This document shows, in pieces, positions 27,684 to 38,058 of a stretch of DNA of 64,000 nt. The notes below the pieces were generated by a model. It did not search any database. It saw only the letters and a list, made by a program, of their open reading frames with translations, and was not told the DNA's origin. The translations under genes and the position numbers were made by a program. How positions within the stretch are numbered: position 1 is the stretch's first letter; the number at the start of each line of letters is the position of its first letter. Source of the stretch: Orbaceae bacterium BiB (GTDB lineage Bacteria > Pseudomonadota > Gammaproteobacteria > Enterobacterales > Orbaceae); the NCBI GenBank assembly GCA_036251205.1, contig CP133958.1, positions 1,911,210 to 1,975,209 on the forward strand, in the 5' to 3' direction.

Positions 27684-28265
27684 ATGTCAATTATTACTAT
27701 TAATGATGCAGCTAGAGCTCATTTTAAAAAGTTATTAAGTAATCAACCAGAAGGTACTCAAATCCGTGTTTTTGTTATGAACCCAGGAACCGTGACGGCT
27801 GAGTGTGGTGTCTCCTATTGTCCACCTGACTCTGTTGAACCATCTGATATTGAAGAGAAAAATGAAGATTTCTCAATTTATATTGATGAAATTAGTGCGC
27901 CGTTTTTAGAAGAAGCTGTGATTGATTTCGTCACGGATGAATTAGGTTCTCAGTTAACATTAAAAGCCCCTAATGCAAAAATGAAAAAAGTTGCAGATGA
28001 TGCGCCGTTAATTGAACGAGTAAACTACATGATACAGTCTCAGATTAATCCACAATTAGCGAGCCATGGTGGTAATGTTAGCTTAGTTGAGATTACGGAA
28101 GACAAGTGTGTTATTTTACAATTCGGTGGTGGTTGTAATGGTTGTTCAATGGTTGATGTAACGTTAAAAGAAGGTATTGAAAAACAACTATTAGCTGAGT
28201 TTCCAGAGTTATCAGGTGTTCGCGATTTGACAGATCATCAATCAGGCTCTCATTCATATTATTAG
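27684..28265 (+). CDS. nfuA: Fe-S biogenesis scaffold/carrier NfuA
   Basis: 193 residues (E. coli 191). N-terminal degenerate A-type domain (two scattered Cys, no full set), and a C-terminal Nfu domain with [17 protein letters not shown] that ligates a [4Fe-4S] cluster. Carries clusters to apo-enzymes under stress. A good ribosome site (AAGTGAG) precedes it. Confidence 0.97.
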   Translation: MSIITINDAARAHFKKLLSNQPEGTQIRVFVMNPGTVTAECGVSYCPPDSVEPSDIEEKNEDFSIYIDEISAPFLEEAVIDFVTDELGSQLTLKAPNAKMKKVADDAPLIERVNYMIQSQINPQLASHGGNVSLVEITEDKCVILQFGGGCNGCSMVDVTLKEGIEKQLLAEFPELSGVRDLTDHQSGSHSYY

Positions 28266-28289
28266 ATACAAAAAAAATCACATTTTCCT

Positions 28290-28318
28290 TTGATTATGCC
28301 TAAATTTACGGCATAATC
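28290..28318 (+). promoter_or_regulatory. rob promoter within a perfect 9-bp inverted repeat
   Basis: GATTATGCC (28292) and GGCATAATC (28310) are inverted repeats. The same bases can be read as TTGATT-16 bp-CATAAT. No T-run follows, so it looks like an operator-promoter rather than a terminator. Confidence 0.4.
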
Positions 28319-28360
28319 GCGAAACGTGTGACTGAATATTATGGATAATTGAGCATTATG

Positions 28361-29272
28361 ATGAATCAGGCCAATATTATTTCTGATCTTATTCTTTGGA
28401 TTGAAAAAAATTTAGAACAGCCTTTATCTATTGATCATGTCGCTGAAAAATCTGGCTACTCTAAATGGCATTTACAGCGCATGTTTAAAAAAGTCACAGG
28501 TCAAATCTTAGGTACTTATATTCGTAATAGACGTCTAACTCATGCCGCATTGGCACTTAAGTTAACGAGTAAACCGATTTTAGATATTGCAATGCAATAT
28601 CGATTTGATTCGCAGCAAACATTCACTCGATCCTTTAAAAAACAATTTAATGTGACGCCTGCAACCTATCGACGTAAAGAGTTGTGGGATCCTTCTGGGT
28701 TAATGCCTCCGATTGAACTGAATAAAACTCAGTTAAAATTACCAGAGCCTAGTTTTGTCAATTTTCCTGAGAAAGCTTTTTGGGGTATCACATATAAAAA
28801 TAACTGCTCTTTGAATGAATTATTACAACATAATGCAATTTTAAGAGGACAATTTTTTGTTGACTATTTAGCTAAATATTTCAAAAATAACGCTGCATTA
28901 CCAGACAAAGTTTACTCTTTTACGCGACGTTATAATGATAAAGATAATCTTGATGAGCAACAAATATTTTATACGATTGCTATAGAAGATAATAATATTA
29001 TTGAAAATGCACAACAATACACTTGTCATGGCGGGTTATATGTTTGTTTTAAATATATTGGACCACCAACTGGGCTTTCTGCATTTGTTTCACAGATTTA
29101 TTTAGAAGCTATTTCTATGTTAAATGTAAAATTACGTTTAGCTGATGTTATAGAGATCCATTATAACCACAGTAATTTAACACCATTGAGTGATGTAATG
29201 GATATCAGAACTTTTGAATGTGATTACTGTATACCGGTTATTTTAAAAGATACACCTCAAGATACAAAATAA
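28361..29272 (+). CDS. rob: AraC/XylS-family regulator Rob
   Basis: 303 residues. N-terminal double helix-turn-helix (AEKSGYSKWHLQRMFKKVTG, DIAMQYRFDSQQTFTRSFKKQF) is nearly identical to E. coli Rob, and a GyrI-like effector domain follows (about 120-300). Rob activates efflux and stress genes when bile salts or fatty acids bind, a plausible task in a gut bacterium. Start at ATG 28361 (MNQANII; E. coli MDQAGII); the ATG directly before it is an alternative. It converges on trpR, near slt as in E. coli. Confidence 0.93.
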   Translation: MNQANIISDLILWIEKNLEQPLSIDHVAEKSGYSKWHLQRMFKKVTGQILGTYIRNRRLTHAALALKLTSKPILDIAMQYRFDSQQTFTRSFKKQFNVTPATYRRKELWDPSGLMPPIELNKTQLKLPEPSFVNFPEKAFWGITYKNNCSLNELLQHNAILRGQFFVDYLAKYFKNNAALPDKVYSFTRRYNDKDNLDEQQIFYTIAIEDNNIIENAQQYTCHGGLYVCFKYIGPPTGLSAFVSQIYLEAISMLNVKLRLADVIEIHYNHSNLTPLSDVMDIRTFECDYCIPVILKDTPQDTK

Positions 29273-29298
29273 ATAAGGAGCCAATCGGCTCCTTATTT
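29271..29298. terminator. Bidirectional terminator between rob and trpR
   Basis: AAATAAGGAGCC-aatc-GGCTCCTTATTT, a 12-bp perfect stem overlapping both convergent stop codons. Confidence 0.9.
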
Positions 29299-29578
29299 AT
29301 TTTAATAACTTTTCTTCTAACCATAATTTAAATTCAGGGGAAACCTCTTTTAGGGAGTTAGAACCGCGGGTGATAGTTGCAATACCAATGCCTAATTGCT
29401 CTTTGAGTTGACGTTGATTCACTTTCCCCTCAAGTAGTGCTTTAACTATTTTCACTCGAGTAATGAGAGAACTTCGTTCATCCGTAGTTAGAAGTAACTT
29501 AAAAATATCAAGTTGATGGTTATCTTCAAATGCTTGATACAAAAATGCGACTGTTTTTTGCCAATCATCTTCTAGCAT
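29297..29578 (-). CDS. trpR: Trp operon repressor TrpR
   Basis: 93 residues from ATG 29578; E. coli has 108. Tryptophan-dependent repressor. Helix-turn-helix QRQLKEQLGIGIATITRGSN is intact. I chose ATG 29578, with GGAAG 8 bp upstream, over a TTG at 29608; either way the N-terminal arm is shorter than in E. coli. It follows slt by 35 bp, the E. coli order. Confidence 0.93.
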   Translation of the reverse strand: MLEDDWQKTVAFLYQAFEDNHQLDIFKLLLTTDERSSLITRVKIVKALLEGKVNQRQLKEQLGIGIATITRGSNSLKEVSPEFKLWLEEKLLK

Positions 29579-29613
29579 AGTATTTTCTTCCAAAGTTTTG
29601 TTAGACAATATAT

Positions 29614-31572
29614 TTAGTATTTATAATTTATTTCGTTATCATGTAAGATTGCTTTGGGTTTATTTCCCAATATCTCTGCGTAAATGTAATCATAAACTAG
29701 TACACTTTTAACATAATTTCGTGTTTCTGTAAAAGGAATGCTTTCAATAAATGCAACTGCATCTAGTTTACCGCTAGTATCTTGTAACCATCGATTCACT
29801 CGGTTGGGCCCAGCATTATAGGCTGCCGATGATAATATTCGGTTATTATCAAATGTTTGATAAGCATAATTTAAATAGTAAGTTCCCAATGCAATATTCA
29901 CTGTCGGATCATAGAGTTGATCTGCGGAAGTATAATTAAAATTAGCAATTTTCTTAGCACTATCTTTGGCTGTTCCTGGCATTAGCTGCATTAATCCACG
30001 GGCTCCGGCTGGTGACTGAACTGTCGCATCAAGAGCACTCTCTTGCCTTGTAATAGCTAGAGTATAAGAAAGTGGAATGGCTTTTTCTGTTAATGACTCT
30101 TTAAATACATCTGGGTACACAATTGGAAAACGCTCTAGCCAATTATCCCAAAGCTTTCCGGCAATCGTGGCTTGAATACTGTGTTCTCCCCATCCCATAT
30201 TATAGGTATAACGGGCAAGCTCGGCATATTGCTTATTTGCTGTATCAGTATATAAATAGTTGCGCCACTCTTTTGTTGCTTCTGAACGCATTTGCCAAAA
30301 GTGGAGCTCCGCAATACGCTGAATGACTTTGTCATTCTCATATTTTTTTTGCAATAAAGATAACTCTTTTTGAGGTGACTTTTCGCTAATAATAACGGGA
30401 TAATCAAAATTGAATTGGTAAGGTTTGTTCAATTTTTGGGCGCTATACATGGCATAAAAGCCGCGACTATTGATTAATGAGTTTAGGATTTTATTGGCTT
30501 CTTGCTCATGTTTATCATTAAGTAGTACTACCGCTCGCCAATATTGCCATTCATCTTTTAAGCTATCTTCTTTTGACAAAAGGTTTAGCCAATAAGCAAG
30601 GCTATCAATATTCGCTGTTTTTAAAGCGAGCCGAATTTGTCGCTCAACTAATGATGTACTGCGATCTTGAGCAATAAATTGTTCTCGCCACTGAACTTGT
30701 TCATCGGTTGCTGAATCTTTAAAATAATTACTCGCAATGATTCTATACATTGCTTCTTCATCACTTTTACTTAATTTTTGTTCTTTTACTAAGGCTGGGA
30801 TCTGCGCTTTAGCCTTATCTGCATCCGCGTTTGCAAAACGGGCAAAGGATAATGTCACCACTTTTTTACTAAAGGCACTTGGCGAAATATTTTTAGCGAA
30901 ATCGGGTAGTGTTTTAGGATTATTATAAAGTGCAATTAAGTTCTTTTTAATTGTTTTATAGTTATCAGGAAGCTGAGCTGTTAAATAACTTGCTAGCCTA
31001 ATATTATTCTTTTGTAGGCTGAGTTCAATTCTTTGCAAAATGGTATTGGCTGTTTTATCACTTGATTTACTCCATTCTGCAAATATAGGGTCACAAGCCG
31101 ATGATAAATCATTTCCTGATAGCCAAATATCTTTAATTGGTTTTAATGCTGCCTCTTTTTGACCTTGCTGAAATAGCGCATATTGATAGCGGCATTGAGA
31201 TGCGATAGAACTATCAATTTCTAACGCAAGAATATTACTCCACTGTTTACGTTTGGTCTGTTCTTGTAAATAATTTTGGATTAAGGGCGTTGCCAAAGAA
31301 AAGTCACGATTTTGAGTAACAAATTGATTAATTTCTTTTGGTGTCGCTGTATCGATATGTGCCATGAAATACTGATATTGTGCGTAAGGATATAAAGGGT
31401 ATTCCTTTAACTCATCAAGCAATTGTTTCTGTTCACTGTCAGTTAATGATAAGTAGGTATTTTGCCAGTTATCAAAACGAGTTCGTAACTTATCAAGAAC
31501 TAAATTAGTTGCATAGCTTGTTGTGCTTAAAAAATAACAGATAAACCCTAATAATACAGTTTTAAACTTCAT
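29614..31572 (-). CDS. slt: Soluble lytic murein transglycosylase Slt70
   Basis: 652 residues (E. coli 645). Signal peptide at ATG 31572 (MKFKTVLLGFICYF... ending SYA); an in-frame 23-codon extension would bury it. A long alpha-superhelical domain is followed by a C-terminal lysozyme-like domain with catalytic Glu in ITRQESALD, GARGLMQLMPGTA and AAYNAGPNRVNRW. Cleaves peptidoglycan to anhydromuropeptides in the periplasm. First gene of slt-trpR. Confidence 0.96.
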   Translation of the reverse strand: MKFKTVLLGFICYFLSTTSYATNLVLDKLRTRFDNWQNTYLSLTDSEQKQLLDELKEYPLYPYAQYQYFMAHIDTATPKEINQFVTQNRDFSLATPLIQNYLQEQTKRKQWSNILALEIDSSIASQCRYQYALFQQGQKEAALKPIKDIWLSGNDLSSACDPIFAEWSKSSDKTANTILQRIELSLQKNNIRLASYLTAQLPDNYKTIKKNLIALYNNPKTLPDFAKNISPSAFSKKVVTLSFARFANADADKAKAQIPALVKEQKLSKSDEEAMYRIIASNYFKDSATDEQVQWREQFIAQDRSTSLVERQIRLALKTANIDSLAYWLNLLSKEDSLKDEWQYWRAVVLLNDKHEQEANKILNSLINSRGFYAMYSAQKLNKPYQFNFDYPVIISEKSPQKELSLLQKKYENDKVIQRIAELHFWQMRSEATKEWRNYLYTDTANKQYAELARYTYNMGWGEHSIQATIAGKLWDNWLERFPIVYPDVFKESLTEKAIPLSYTLAITRQESALDATVQSPAGARGLMQLMPGTAKDSAKKIANFNYTSADQLYDPTVNIALGTYYLNYAYQTFDNNRILSSAAYNAGPNRVNRWLQDTSGKLDAVAFIESIPFTETRNYVKSVLVYDYIYAEILGNKPKAILHDNEINYKY

Positions 31573-31777
31573 GTATAGTCTTCTCAATACAGGTAGTGGA
31601 AGTGACGCCATTAGTCTAGCATATCTGAAAATGTTTAACATTGATCTTAATTGACTTAAATTGATGGCAGCTTTTATTGCTTAAAAGTGATATTGAATAT
31701 ATTCCTATTATTCTGTTTAATTATTACGCAGAGTAACTTATTTTAGGTTTATTTTATCAAATGATGGTGAATAATAG

Positions 31778-31805
31778 TTGCAATCTTTTTTTTATGATAT
31801 ATGAT
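31778..31805 (+). promoter_or_regulatory. Promoter of tRNA-fMet
   Basis: TTGCAA (31778) and TATGAT (31800) with a 16-bp spacer; expected start about 31812, 8 bp before the mature tRNA. Confidence 0.55.
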
Positions 31806-31819
31806 AAGCACCTCTCTGA

Positions 31820-31896
<77 letters not shown>

Positions 31897-32010
31897 ATTT
31901 TCTTGTCTTGTTATTCACTATTTAAATTCAATTAATATTACATTTTGTTGCGATTAGCTAATCGTGATTATTACTCCCCCTGTAATGTAAATAGGATGCA
32001 GTTAAGCACC

Positions 32011-32889
32011 CTAGTTAAGTGTTCTGGGAACCGTAAATAATGAGGCAACGGCTTCATTAATCCGCCTTGCAATTAATGAATTATTCATTGTATATAAATG
32101 AACGCCATCAACCCCTTGTGAAACTAAGTCGACAATTTGATCTATCGCATAAGCGATACCCGCATCGCGAAATGCCTCAGGGTGATGTTCATATTTGTCC
32201 ATCATCTGTTTAAATTTTTTTGGTAAGTTCACGCCACAAATAGACACCATTTTTTCTATCTGTTTTTTATTGATTACTGGCATTATCCCTGCTTCAATTG
32301 GGACATGAATCCCCATATCAGCCGCTTTATCACGGAAAGTATAAAAGTAGTCATTATCAAAAAAGAGTTGTGAAATGAGTTGATTGGTTCCAGCATCCAC
32401 TTTCTCTTTTAGATTGATCAGGTCTTGTTTAACTGTTTCAACTTCAGTATGTCCTTCCGGATAACATGCTCCAATAATATTAAAATCACCATTTTCTTTA
32501 ATAAATGAAACAAGTTCACTGGCATAATGGAAATCTTTTTTGGGTTGCCATTCTAGTGTGATATCACCTCTAAGTGCTAAAACATTTTGCACTCCAGCAA
32601 ACTTTAATTCAGTTAGTATTGACTTAATTTCATCTTTAGTAAAATGAATACAAGGTAGATGTGCCACACTCTCAATACCGTAGGTGTGTTTTACCGCATG
32701 AGCGATATTAATCGTTGTTTCTCCATTTAAACTACCTCCAGCACCATAAGTGACGCTGATAAAATCTGGTTTTAAGTTACCCAGTTCTCGAAGCGTGCCA
32801 TAAATTGATTCTAAAGGGGAGGTTTTCCTTGGCGGGAAAACCTCAAAAGATAATACTGTTTTATCTTTAAATAGTTGGTTTGTTTTCAT
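32011..32889 (-). CDS. metF: 5,10-methylenetetrahydrofolate reductase MetF
   Basis: 292 residues (E. coli 296). FAD enzyme that makes methyl-THF for MetE. Conserved FEVFPPRK (catalytic Glu), VTYGAGGS, LALRGD, and QLFFDNDYFY near residue 180. GGAG lies 8 bp upstream. It begins 14 bp after metE, so methyl-donor synthesis and use are on one message; in E. coli the two genes are unlinked. Confidence 0.97.
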   Translation of the reverse strand: MKTNQLFKDKTVLSFEVFPPRKTSPLESIYGTLRELGNLKPDFISVTYGAGGSLNGETTINIAHAVKHTYGIESVAHLPCIHFTKDEIKSILTELKFAGVQNVLALRGDITLEWQPKKDFHYASELVSFIKENGDFNIIGACYPEGHTEVETVKQDLINLKEKVDAGTNQLISQLFFDNDYFYTFRDKAADMGIHVPIEAGIMPVINKKQIEKMVSICGVNLPKKFKQMMDKYEHHPEAFRDAGIAYAIDQIVDLVSQGVDGVHLYTMNNSLIARRINEAVASLFTVPRTLN

Positions 32890-32903
32890 GCTATTGCTCC
32901 AAA

Positions 32904-35174
32904 TTACAGCTCTGAACGCACTTCCTGCGTTGCTTTCACTAAATTAATTAAGCTAGCAACAACCTCTTTTTCACCACGAGTCTTAAGTCCACAATCTGGA
33001 TTAATCCAAAGTTTCTTTTGGTCAATTTTAGTCAACAATTTTTCAATTGTTTTGCGGATTTCATCAATAGAAGGAACTCTTGGTGAATGAATATCATAAA
33101 CACCCGGACCGACTTTCGTTTTAAAGTTATTCGCTTTTAGAACATCAATAATCTCTAAGTTTGAACGTGAAGCTTCAAATGAGATTACATCAGCATCCAT
33201 TTGGTCGATCTCTTTAATAATATCGGTAAATTCGCTGTAACACATATGAGTGTGAATCTGGGTTTCTGCTTTCACTTTGCTATGTACTAAACGGAAAGCG
33301 GGAATTGCCCAATCCAAATATTCACTATGCCAATCTGCTTTACGTAGAGGTAATTTCTCTTTTAGTGCGGCTTCATCAATTTGAATAATATTGATTCCAG
33401 CTGCTTCTAAATCAAGTACTTCATCGGCGATAGCGAGGCCAATTTGGAATACAGAATCTTTGTTACTAATATCCTCACGCGGGAAAGACCAATTTAAAAT
33501 AGTCACCGGTCCAGTTAACATGCCTTTCACTGGTTTATCTGTAACACTTTGAGCATATTGTGAATACTCAACTGTAATTGGTTTTGAGCGTGAGATATCT
33601 CCCCAAACAATTGGTGGTTTAACGCAGCGTGTACCATAAGATTGTACCCAAGCTTTTTCAGTAAAGACAAAACCATTCAAGCTTTCACCAAAATATTCCA
33701 CCATATCATTACGTTCAAATTCGCCATGAACTAAGACATCTAGGCCAATTTGTTCTTGTAATTTAATACACTCAGCTATTTTTTGTTTATTAAATTCAGT
33801 ATATTGAGCTAGATTTATTTCACCTTTTTTAAATTTCGAACGATTCAAACGTACATCACTGGTTTGTGGGAATGAACCAATTGTCGTTGTTGGTAATAAA
33901 GGTAAATTAAGGGCTTGTTTCTGAATTGTTTCACGTTGATTAAATTCAGGTAAACGAACAAAGTCTTGTTTGGTTAATGCTGCAACTTTTTGACGAATGG
34001 TATTATTTGTTCCTTCACGCTCACGTGTAAACAGAGTTTGGTTAGTTTTATAAGCTGCATGATCTGTGCGCTGCGAGTTGTCAACCAATTGGCCAAGTTC
34101 TGTTAGTTCTTGTAGTTTTTCTTGTGCAAATGTGAAATAGGCTTTTTGGGCTATCGTCAGCTTAGTCTCATTTTGTAAGGTATAAGGCACATGTAAAAGG
34201 GAACAAGATGTATTGATAACAATTTTAGATGCTTTAGTTTTAATGGTATCAAGTACAGCTAATGTTTTAGCATAATTATTACGCCAAATATTTTTACCAT
34301 TAATTACCCCTGCAAATAAAATTTTATCCGCTGGAAAGCCATGTTGTTGTAATAATTTTAGCGACTCTTTACCTTCAACAAAATCGATACCAATACCGTC
34401 AAATGGGAGTGCTGTTACATTTGGGTAACAATCTCTAATATCACCAAAATAGGTTTGTAATAGAATATTTAACTTCCCTTTAGTTGGTAGCAATGCTTGA
34501 TAGATCTGTTCAAAAGATTGAATATCTTGTTTACTTAAATCGGTAACTAAAATCGGCTCATCTATTTGTAACCATTGTGTACCAAGTTGTGCAAATTTAG
34601 CGATGATCTCTTGATAAGCAGTAATAATTGCAGATTGGTACTGTTGATAGGTTTTCCCTGCTGGTAATTTTGCTAATTTTAAAAATGTCAGTGGTCCAAC
34701 GATGACCGGTTTTGTCTCAATACCTAACTGTTTAGCTTCTAAATATTCATCGAATGGTTTTGTACCAGTAAGTTTAATATTGGTAGTTTCTTCAATTTCA
34801 GGAACCAAATAGTGGTAATTGGTATTAAACCATTTTTTCATTGCAAGGGCATGCACGTCACCTTTCTCACCTTGATAGCCACGAGCCATTGCAAAATACT
34901 GATCAAGTTCAGGTAGTGATAGTTGTTGATAACGTTTTGGAATCATATTAAGTAATGCTGCGGTATCAAGCACGGCATCATAAAATGAGAAATCATTAGA
35001 AGAGATATAGGTAATTTTATTATCTACTTGTTGTTGCCAATGGGTTGCTCGAAGCGTTTTAGCAAGTTGTAATAATTCTGTAGCTGTTTTCTCACCTTTA
35101 AAATAGGCCTCAATAGTGAATTTTAATTCGCGAAGTTTACCGATTCGTGGATAGCCAATAACAGATGTAGTCAT
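32904..35174 (-). CDS. metE: Cobalamin-independent methionine synthase MetE
   Basis: 756 residues (E. coli 753). Two TIM barrels; the catalytic C-terminal one carries zinc ligands in [10 protein letters not shown] and [10 protein letters not shown], and [15 protein letters not shown]. Transfers methyl from methyl-THF-Glu3 to homocysteine. Start at ATG 35174 ([12 protein letters not shown]), with GAGG about 9 bp before; 17 more in-frame codons upstream lack support. First gene of metE-metF. Confidence 0.97.
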   Translation of the reverse strand: MTTSVIGYPRIGKLRELKFTIEAYFKGEKTATELLQLAKTLRATHWQQQVDNKITYISSNDFSFYDAVLDTAALLNMIPKRYQQLSLPELDQYFAMARGYQGEKGDVHALAMKKWFNTNYHYLVPEIEETTNIKLTGTKPFDEYLEAKQLGIETKPVIVGPLTFLKLAKLPAGKTYQQYQSAIITAYQEIIAKFAQLGTQWLQIDEPILVTDLSKQDIQSFEQIYQALLPTKGKLNILLQTYFGDIRDCYPNVTALPFDGIGIDFVEGKESLKLLQQHGFPADKILFAGVINGKNIWRNNYAKTLAVLDTIKTKASKIVINTSCSLLHVPYTLQNETKLTIAQKAYFTFAQEKLQELTELGQLVDNSQRTDHAAYKTNQTLFTREREGTNNTIRQKVAALTKQDFVRLPEFNQRETIQKQALNLPLLPTTTIGSFPQTSDVRLNRSKFKKGEINLAQYTEFNKQKIAECIKLQEQIGLDVLVHGEFERNDMVEYFGESLNGFVFTEKAWVQSYGTRCVKPPIVWGDISRSKPITVEYSQYAQSVTDKPVKGMLTGPVTILNWSFPREDISNKDSVFQIGLAIADEVLDLEAAGINIIQIDEAALKEKLPLRKADWHSEYLDWAIPAFRLVHSKVKAETQIHTHMCYSEFTDIIKEIDQMDADVISFEASRSNLEIIDVLKANNFKTKVGPGVYDIHSPRVPSIDEIRKTIEKLLTKIDQKKLWINPDCGLKTRGEKEVVASLINLVKATQEVRSEL

Positions 35175-35261
35175 GTTGATTTCCTCAATTAACTGGTTAA
35201 ATTTTGTCTTATTTGAAGATAGCAAAAAAACAGGGTATTGAATAATTCTATTTTTTTATTG

Positions 35262-35288
35262 TTTGATATAGTTTTTATTTATATCAAA
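35262..35288. repeat. Inverted repeat upstream of metE
   Basis: TTTGATATA (35262) and TATATCAAA (35280), 9-bp perfect arms with a 9-bp spacer, about 90 bp upstream of metE. It may be a regulator site. The 428-bp gap 35175-35602 holds nothing else I can name; I found no convincing MetJ or MetR box. Confidence 0.4.
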
Positions 35289-35602
35289 ACTATTGTTATT
35301 TTTTGGGCTGAAAATTACATGTAGTATGGTCTTTTTGGTGAGAGAAGGATCTGGTTTTTATCAATATAAATTGTTGTTTAAAGATATATTTTAATTTCTT
35401 ATCTTGGTTCTGATTTATAAAAAAGTCTTATCTAATTAATTGGTTAAAAATGATTTTAAAAAAAATAGTAATTGAAACAAGGTAAAGCCAATAGCCGACT
35501 TCCATATTAATACAGAACATAATGTCATCGTTTTATTTCTTAATCTATCTATACTTTAAAACTATCTTATGAGCCTATTTTTAATCAAAAGGAGGTGATG
35601 TA

Positions 35603-37567
35603 ATGAATCGAAAAATTGAATTGTTGAAGCTCCTTTTTAATGAAGCGACGTTTCAACCTGCTAACTATTTTAGTAAAAAATTATCTGTTTCAAGCAAAAC
35701 AGTGTATGCCGATATTGAAGAGCTGAATGATTTGTTGACGACATCACCTAGTACGGATCTCCACATTGAAAAATCACCGCGTAAAGGCATGATGTTAGTT
35801 GGTAAAAAAAACCAGCTAGAACAGATTATTGTTCATTTAAATCAAACTAATAGCCATAGCTATTTTAATGTGAAGGCTCGACGATTTAATCCTCATTTTA
35901 GACGATTAGATATTGTTAAACGCTGTTTGTTAAATCAAGAAAATGTTTCGTTAGAACAATTATCTATTGATTATATTGTGAGTAAAACATCATTACATAA
36001 AGATTTTGAATTTATCAATAACACCATTGCTAAAGAGCAAGTGGCTTTACATATCACTCATAAAGGTATTGGGGTAACTGGTCAAGAAATTCACATACAG
36101 TACGCAATAAAACATTTTTTATCATTTTATATCCAGCAACAAGATAACGATTATCTACAACTTTTAATGCGTTCTATGACTGATGATGATTCGTTTAATT
36201 ATATAAATCAATTATTAGTTAATCATAATGGTATGTTGATTCAGCAATGTTCTGAATACTATTTATCTTCATTACTGATTGCGATTACGATACAGATTAA
36301 GCGCCTTAGCCTTGGTTATCATGTTGAAAAGGAAGACGATTTTCTATTTAACCATATTCGATATATGCAATCTTATCTGATTGCATCGCAACTAGCAGAA
36401 AAGTTAGAAACAGATTTTTCAGTGGTGTTTACCACCAGCGATACTGAATATTTAAGTAAATTGTTTTTTGCACACCGCATGATTGATGAAACTAGTAAGA
36501 TTAATGATCAGTTTTATGCGCGAATTATTAAACAAATAATTAATAAAATTGGTGAAATAGAGCGAGTTGATTTATCGCAAGATGCCAAATTGTATCACTC
36601 TTTACTATCTCATTTTCCTGCGATGATCACTCGTTTGCAAAAAAAGATTCAGGTTATAAATCCTATTTTAGAGGAGATCAAAGTAGAATATTCAAAACTA
36701 TTTAGTATTCTATGGTATGCACTATCGGATTTAGAGCGTCGTTTTGATATTACCTTAAATGATCATGAAGTCTCTTTTTTATTGATCCATTTTCAAATTG
36801 CACTCGATAAAGCCGCTGATGCAAATAATATTGTGATTATTTGCCAATACGGTATCTCATCATCAAACTTAATTTTAAATAAAGTCCGCCAATTATTACC
36901 AGCAAAGGATAATATTGAAGTTTATTCTCTATCCAAACTGCAATCATCCCAACTGGATAATGTCGATTTGATTATTACAACGTTAGATATTGGGCAGATC
37001 AATAAGCCAGTTGTCAAAATTTCATCTCTACTTAATACCGCCGACTATCAAAACATTATTCAAACTTACGCCAATTACGTGCTTAATAAACATGGTGATG
37101 GCGTAGATAAAATCGGTAATTGGCCATCGATTACGACCTTTCTCAGACCGAATTTAGTACACCTAAATGTTGATATCACGAGTAAAGCACAGTGTTTAGA
37201 TATGTTACTTAGTGAGTTAGAGGGAGAAAACTATGTTAATGCTAATTATCGAGAATCGGTTCTCAATCGAGAAGCGATTGGTAATACCTCTATTGAACAT
37301 GGTATTGCCCTACCTCATGGTTCGCCGATGTTTGTTACTAAATCCTCTATCTCATTAATAACGTTAAATAAACCAATTAAATGGGGAACGATTGATGTAT
37401 CGATCATTATTATGGTTAGTTTGGCTGAAAAGGACATTATCAATATCAATGATGTTTTTACTGGTATTTATCAAATAGTTAGTGATAAAAATTTAGTTTT
37501 ACAATTACAGTCAATGCAAAGTTTTCAACAATTGGAACAGTTTTTAAGTCATAAAAAAGGAATATAG
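35603..37567 (+). CDS. PTS-regulated transcriptional activator (MtlR/LicR type; HTH-PRD-EIIB-EIIA)
   Basis: 654 residues. N-terminal HTH (VSSKTVYADIEELNDLL), a second winged helix around 110-170, two PRD domains (about 180-400), a GatB-like EIIB segment with a Cys in IICQYGISSSN near 415, and a C-terminal EIIA-2 domain with the phospho-His in GIALPHGS. The PTS phosphorylates such proteins to switch sugar operons. A near-perfect ribosome site (AAGGAGGTGA) precedes the ATG, stronger than any neighbour's. It overlaps no gene and is 2 bp from the EIIA gene, so it heads the operon it probably controls. Confidence 0.93.
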   Translation: MNRKIELLKLLFNEATFQPANYFSKKLSVSSKTVYADIEELNDLLTTSPSTDLHIEKSPRKGMMLVGKKNQLEQIIVHLNQTNSHSYFNVKARRFNPHFRRLDIVKRCLLNQENVSLEQLSIDYIVSKTSLHKDFEFINNTIAKEQVALHITHKGIGVTGQEIHIQYAIKHFLSFYIQQQDNDYLQLLMRSMTDDDSFNYINQLLVNHNGMLIQQCSEYYLSSLLIAITIQIKRLSLGYHVEKEDDFLFNHIRYMQSYLIASQLAEKLETDFSVVFTTSDTEYLSKLFFAHRMIDETSKINDQFYARIIKQIINKIGEIERVDLSQDAKLYHSLLSHFPAMITRLQKKIQVINPILEEIKVEYSKLFSILWYALSDLERRFDITLNDHEVSFLLIHFQIALDKAADANNIVIICQYGISSSNLILNKVRQLLPAKDNIEVYSLSKLQSSQLDNVDLIITTLDIGQINKPVVKISSLLNTADYQNIIQTYANYVLNKHGDGVDKIGNWPSITTFLRPNLVHLNVDITSKAQCLDMLLSELEGENYVNANYRESVLNREAIGNTSIEHGIALPHGSPMFVTKSSISLITLNKPIKWGTIDVSIIIMVSLAEKDIININDVFTGIYQIVSDKNLVLQLQSMQSFQQLEQFLSHKKGI

Positions 37568-37569
37568 CT

Positions 37570-38025
37570 ATGTATTTTGATCAGCAGTTGTGTCTATTTA
37601 ATATAACCGCAACCAGTCAACAAGCCGTGTTAACGCAAATGGCGCAGATGTTACTAGAGCACCAGATTGTTACCACTGATTTTTTGGCTGGGATCTTACA
37701 ACGAGAAAAAGAGTATCCGACAGGGCTGTTGGTTAATTCTGTTGGATTTGCGTTACCTCATACTGACTCAACAAAAGTTAATCGGCCACAAATCTGTTTT
37801 GCCTCATTAGCTGAACCAGTGAATTTTTGTAGCATGGCAGATAAAGATGAAATTGTGCCAGTAAAATTTATTTTTATGTTAGCGATGAAGCAACCTCATG
37901 AGCAATTAGAAAATTTACAAAATTTAGTCGCTCTTTTTCAGGATGAACAAAAAGTACAGTTATTAGCCCAATGTCATTCAACCCATGAGTTTATATCAAT
38001 TTTAGCGAGTGCTGGCGTTAACTGA
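37570..38025 (+). CDS. PTS sugar transporter EIIA component (fructose/galactitol type)
   Basis: 151 residues. EIIA-2 fold with active-site His in GFALPHTDS near residue 60, which passes phosphate from HPr to EIIB. Resembles GatA. Preceded by AAAGGA; starts 2 bp after the regulator stop. Separate EIIA, EIIC and EIIB chains are the layout of galactitol (Gat) systems. Confidence 0.93.
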   Translation: MYFDQQLCLFNITATSQQAVLTQMAQMLLEHQIVTTDFLAGILQREKEYPTGLLVNSVGFALPHTDSTKVNRPQICFASLAEPVNFCSMADKDEIVPVKFIFMLAMKQPHEQLENLQNLVALFQDEQKVQLLAQCHSTHEFISILASAGVN

Positions 38026-38058
38026 GAATGCCATAAATTTAATTAAAGGAGAGTGTTA

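Noticed and set aside
35226-35602. MetJ or MetR boxes upstream of metE
   Set aside because: Only partial half-sites were found, at chance level for AT-rich DNA.
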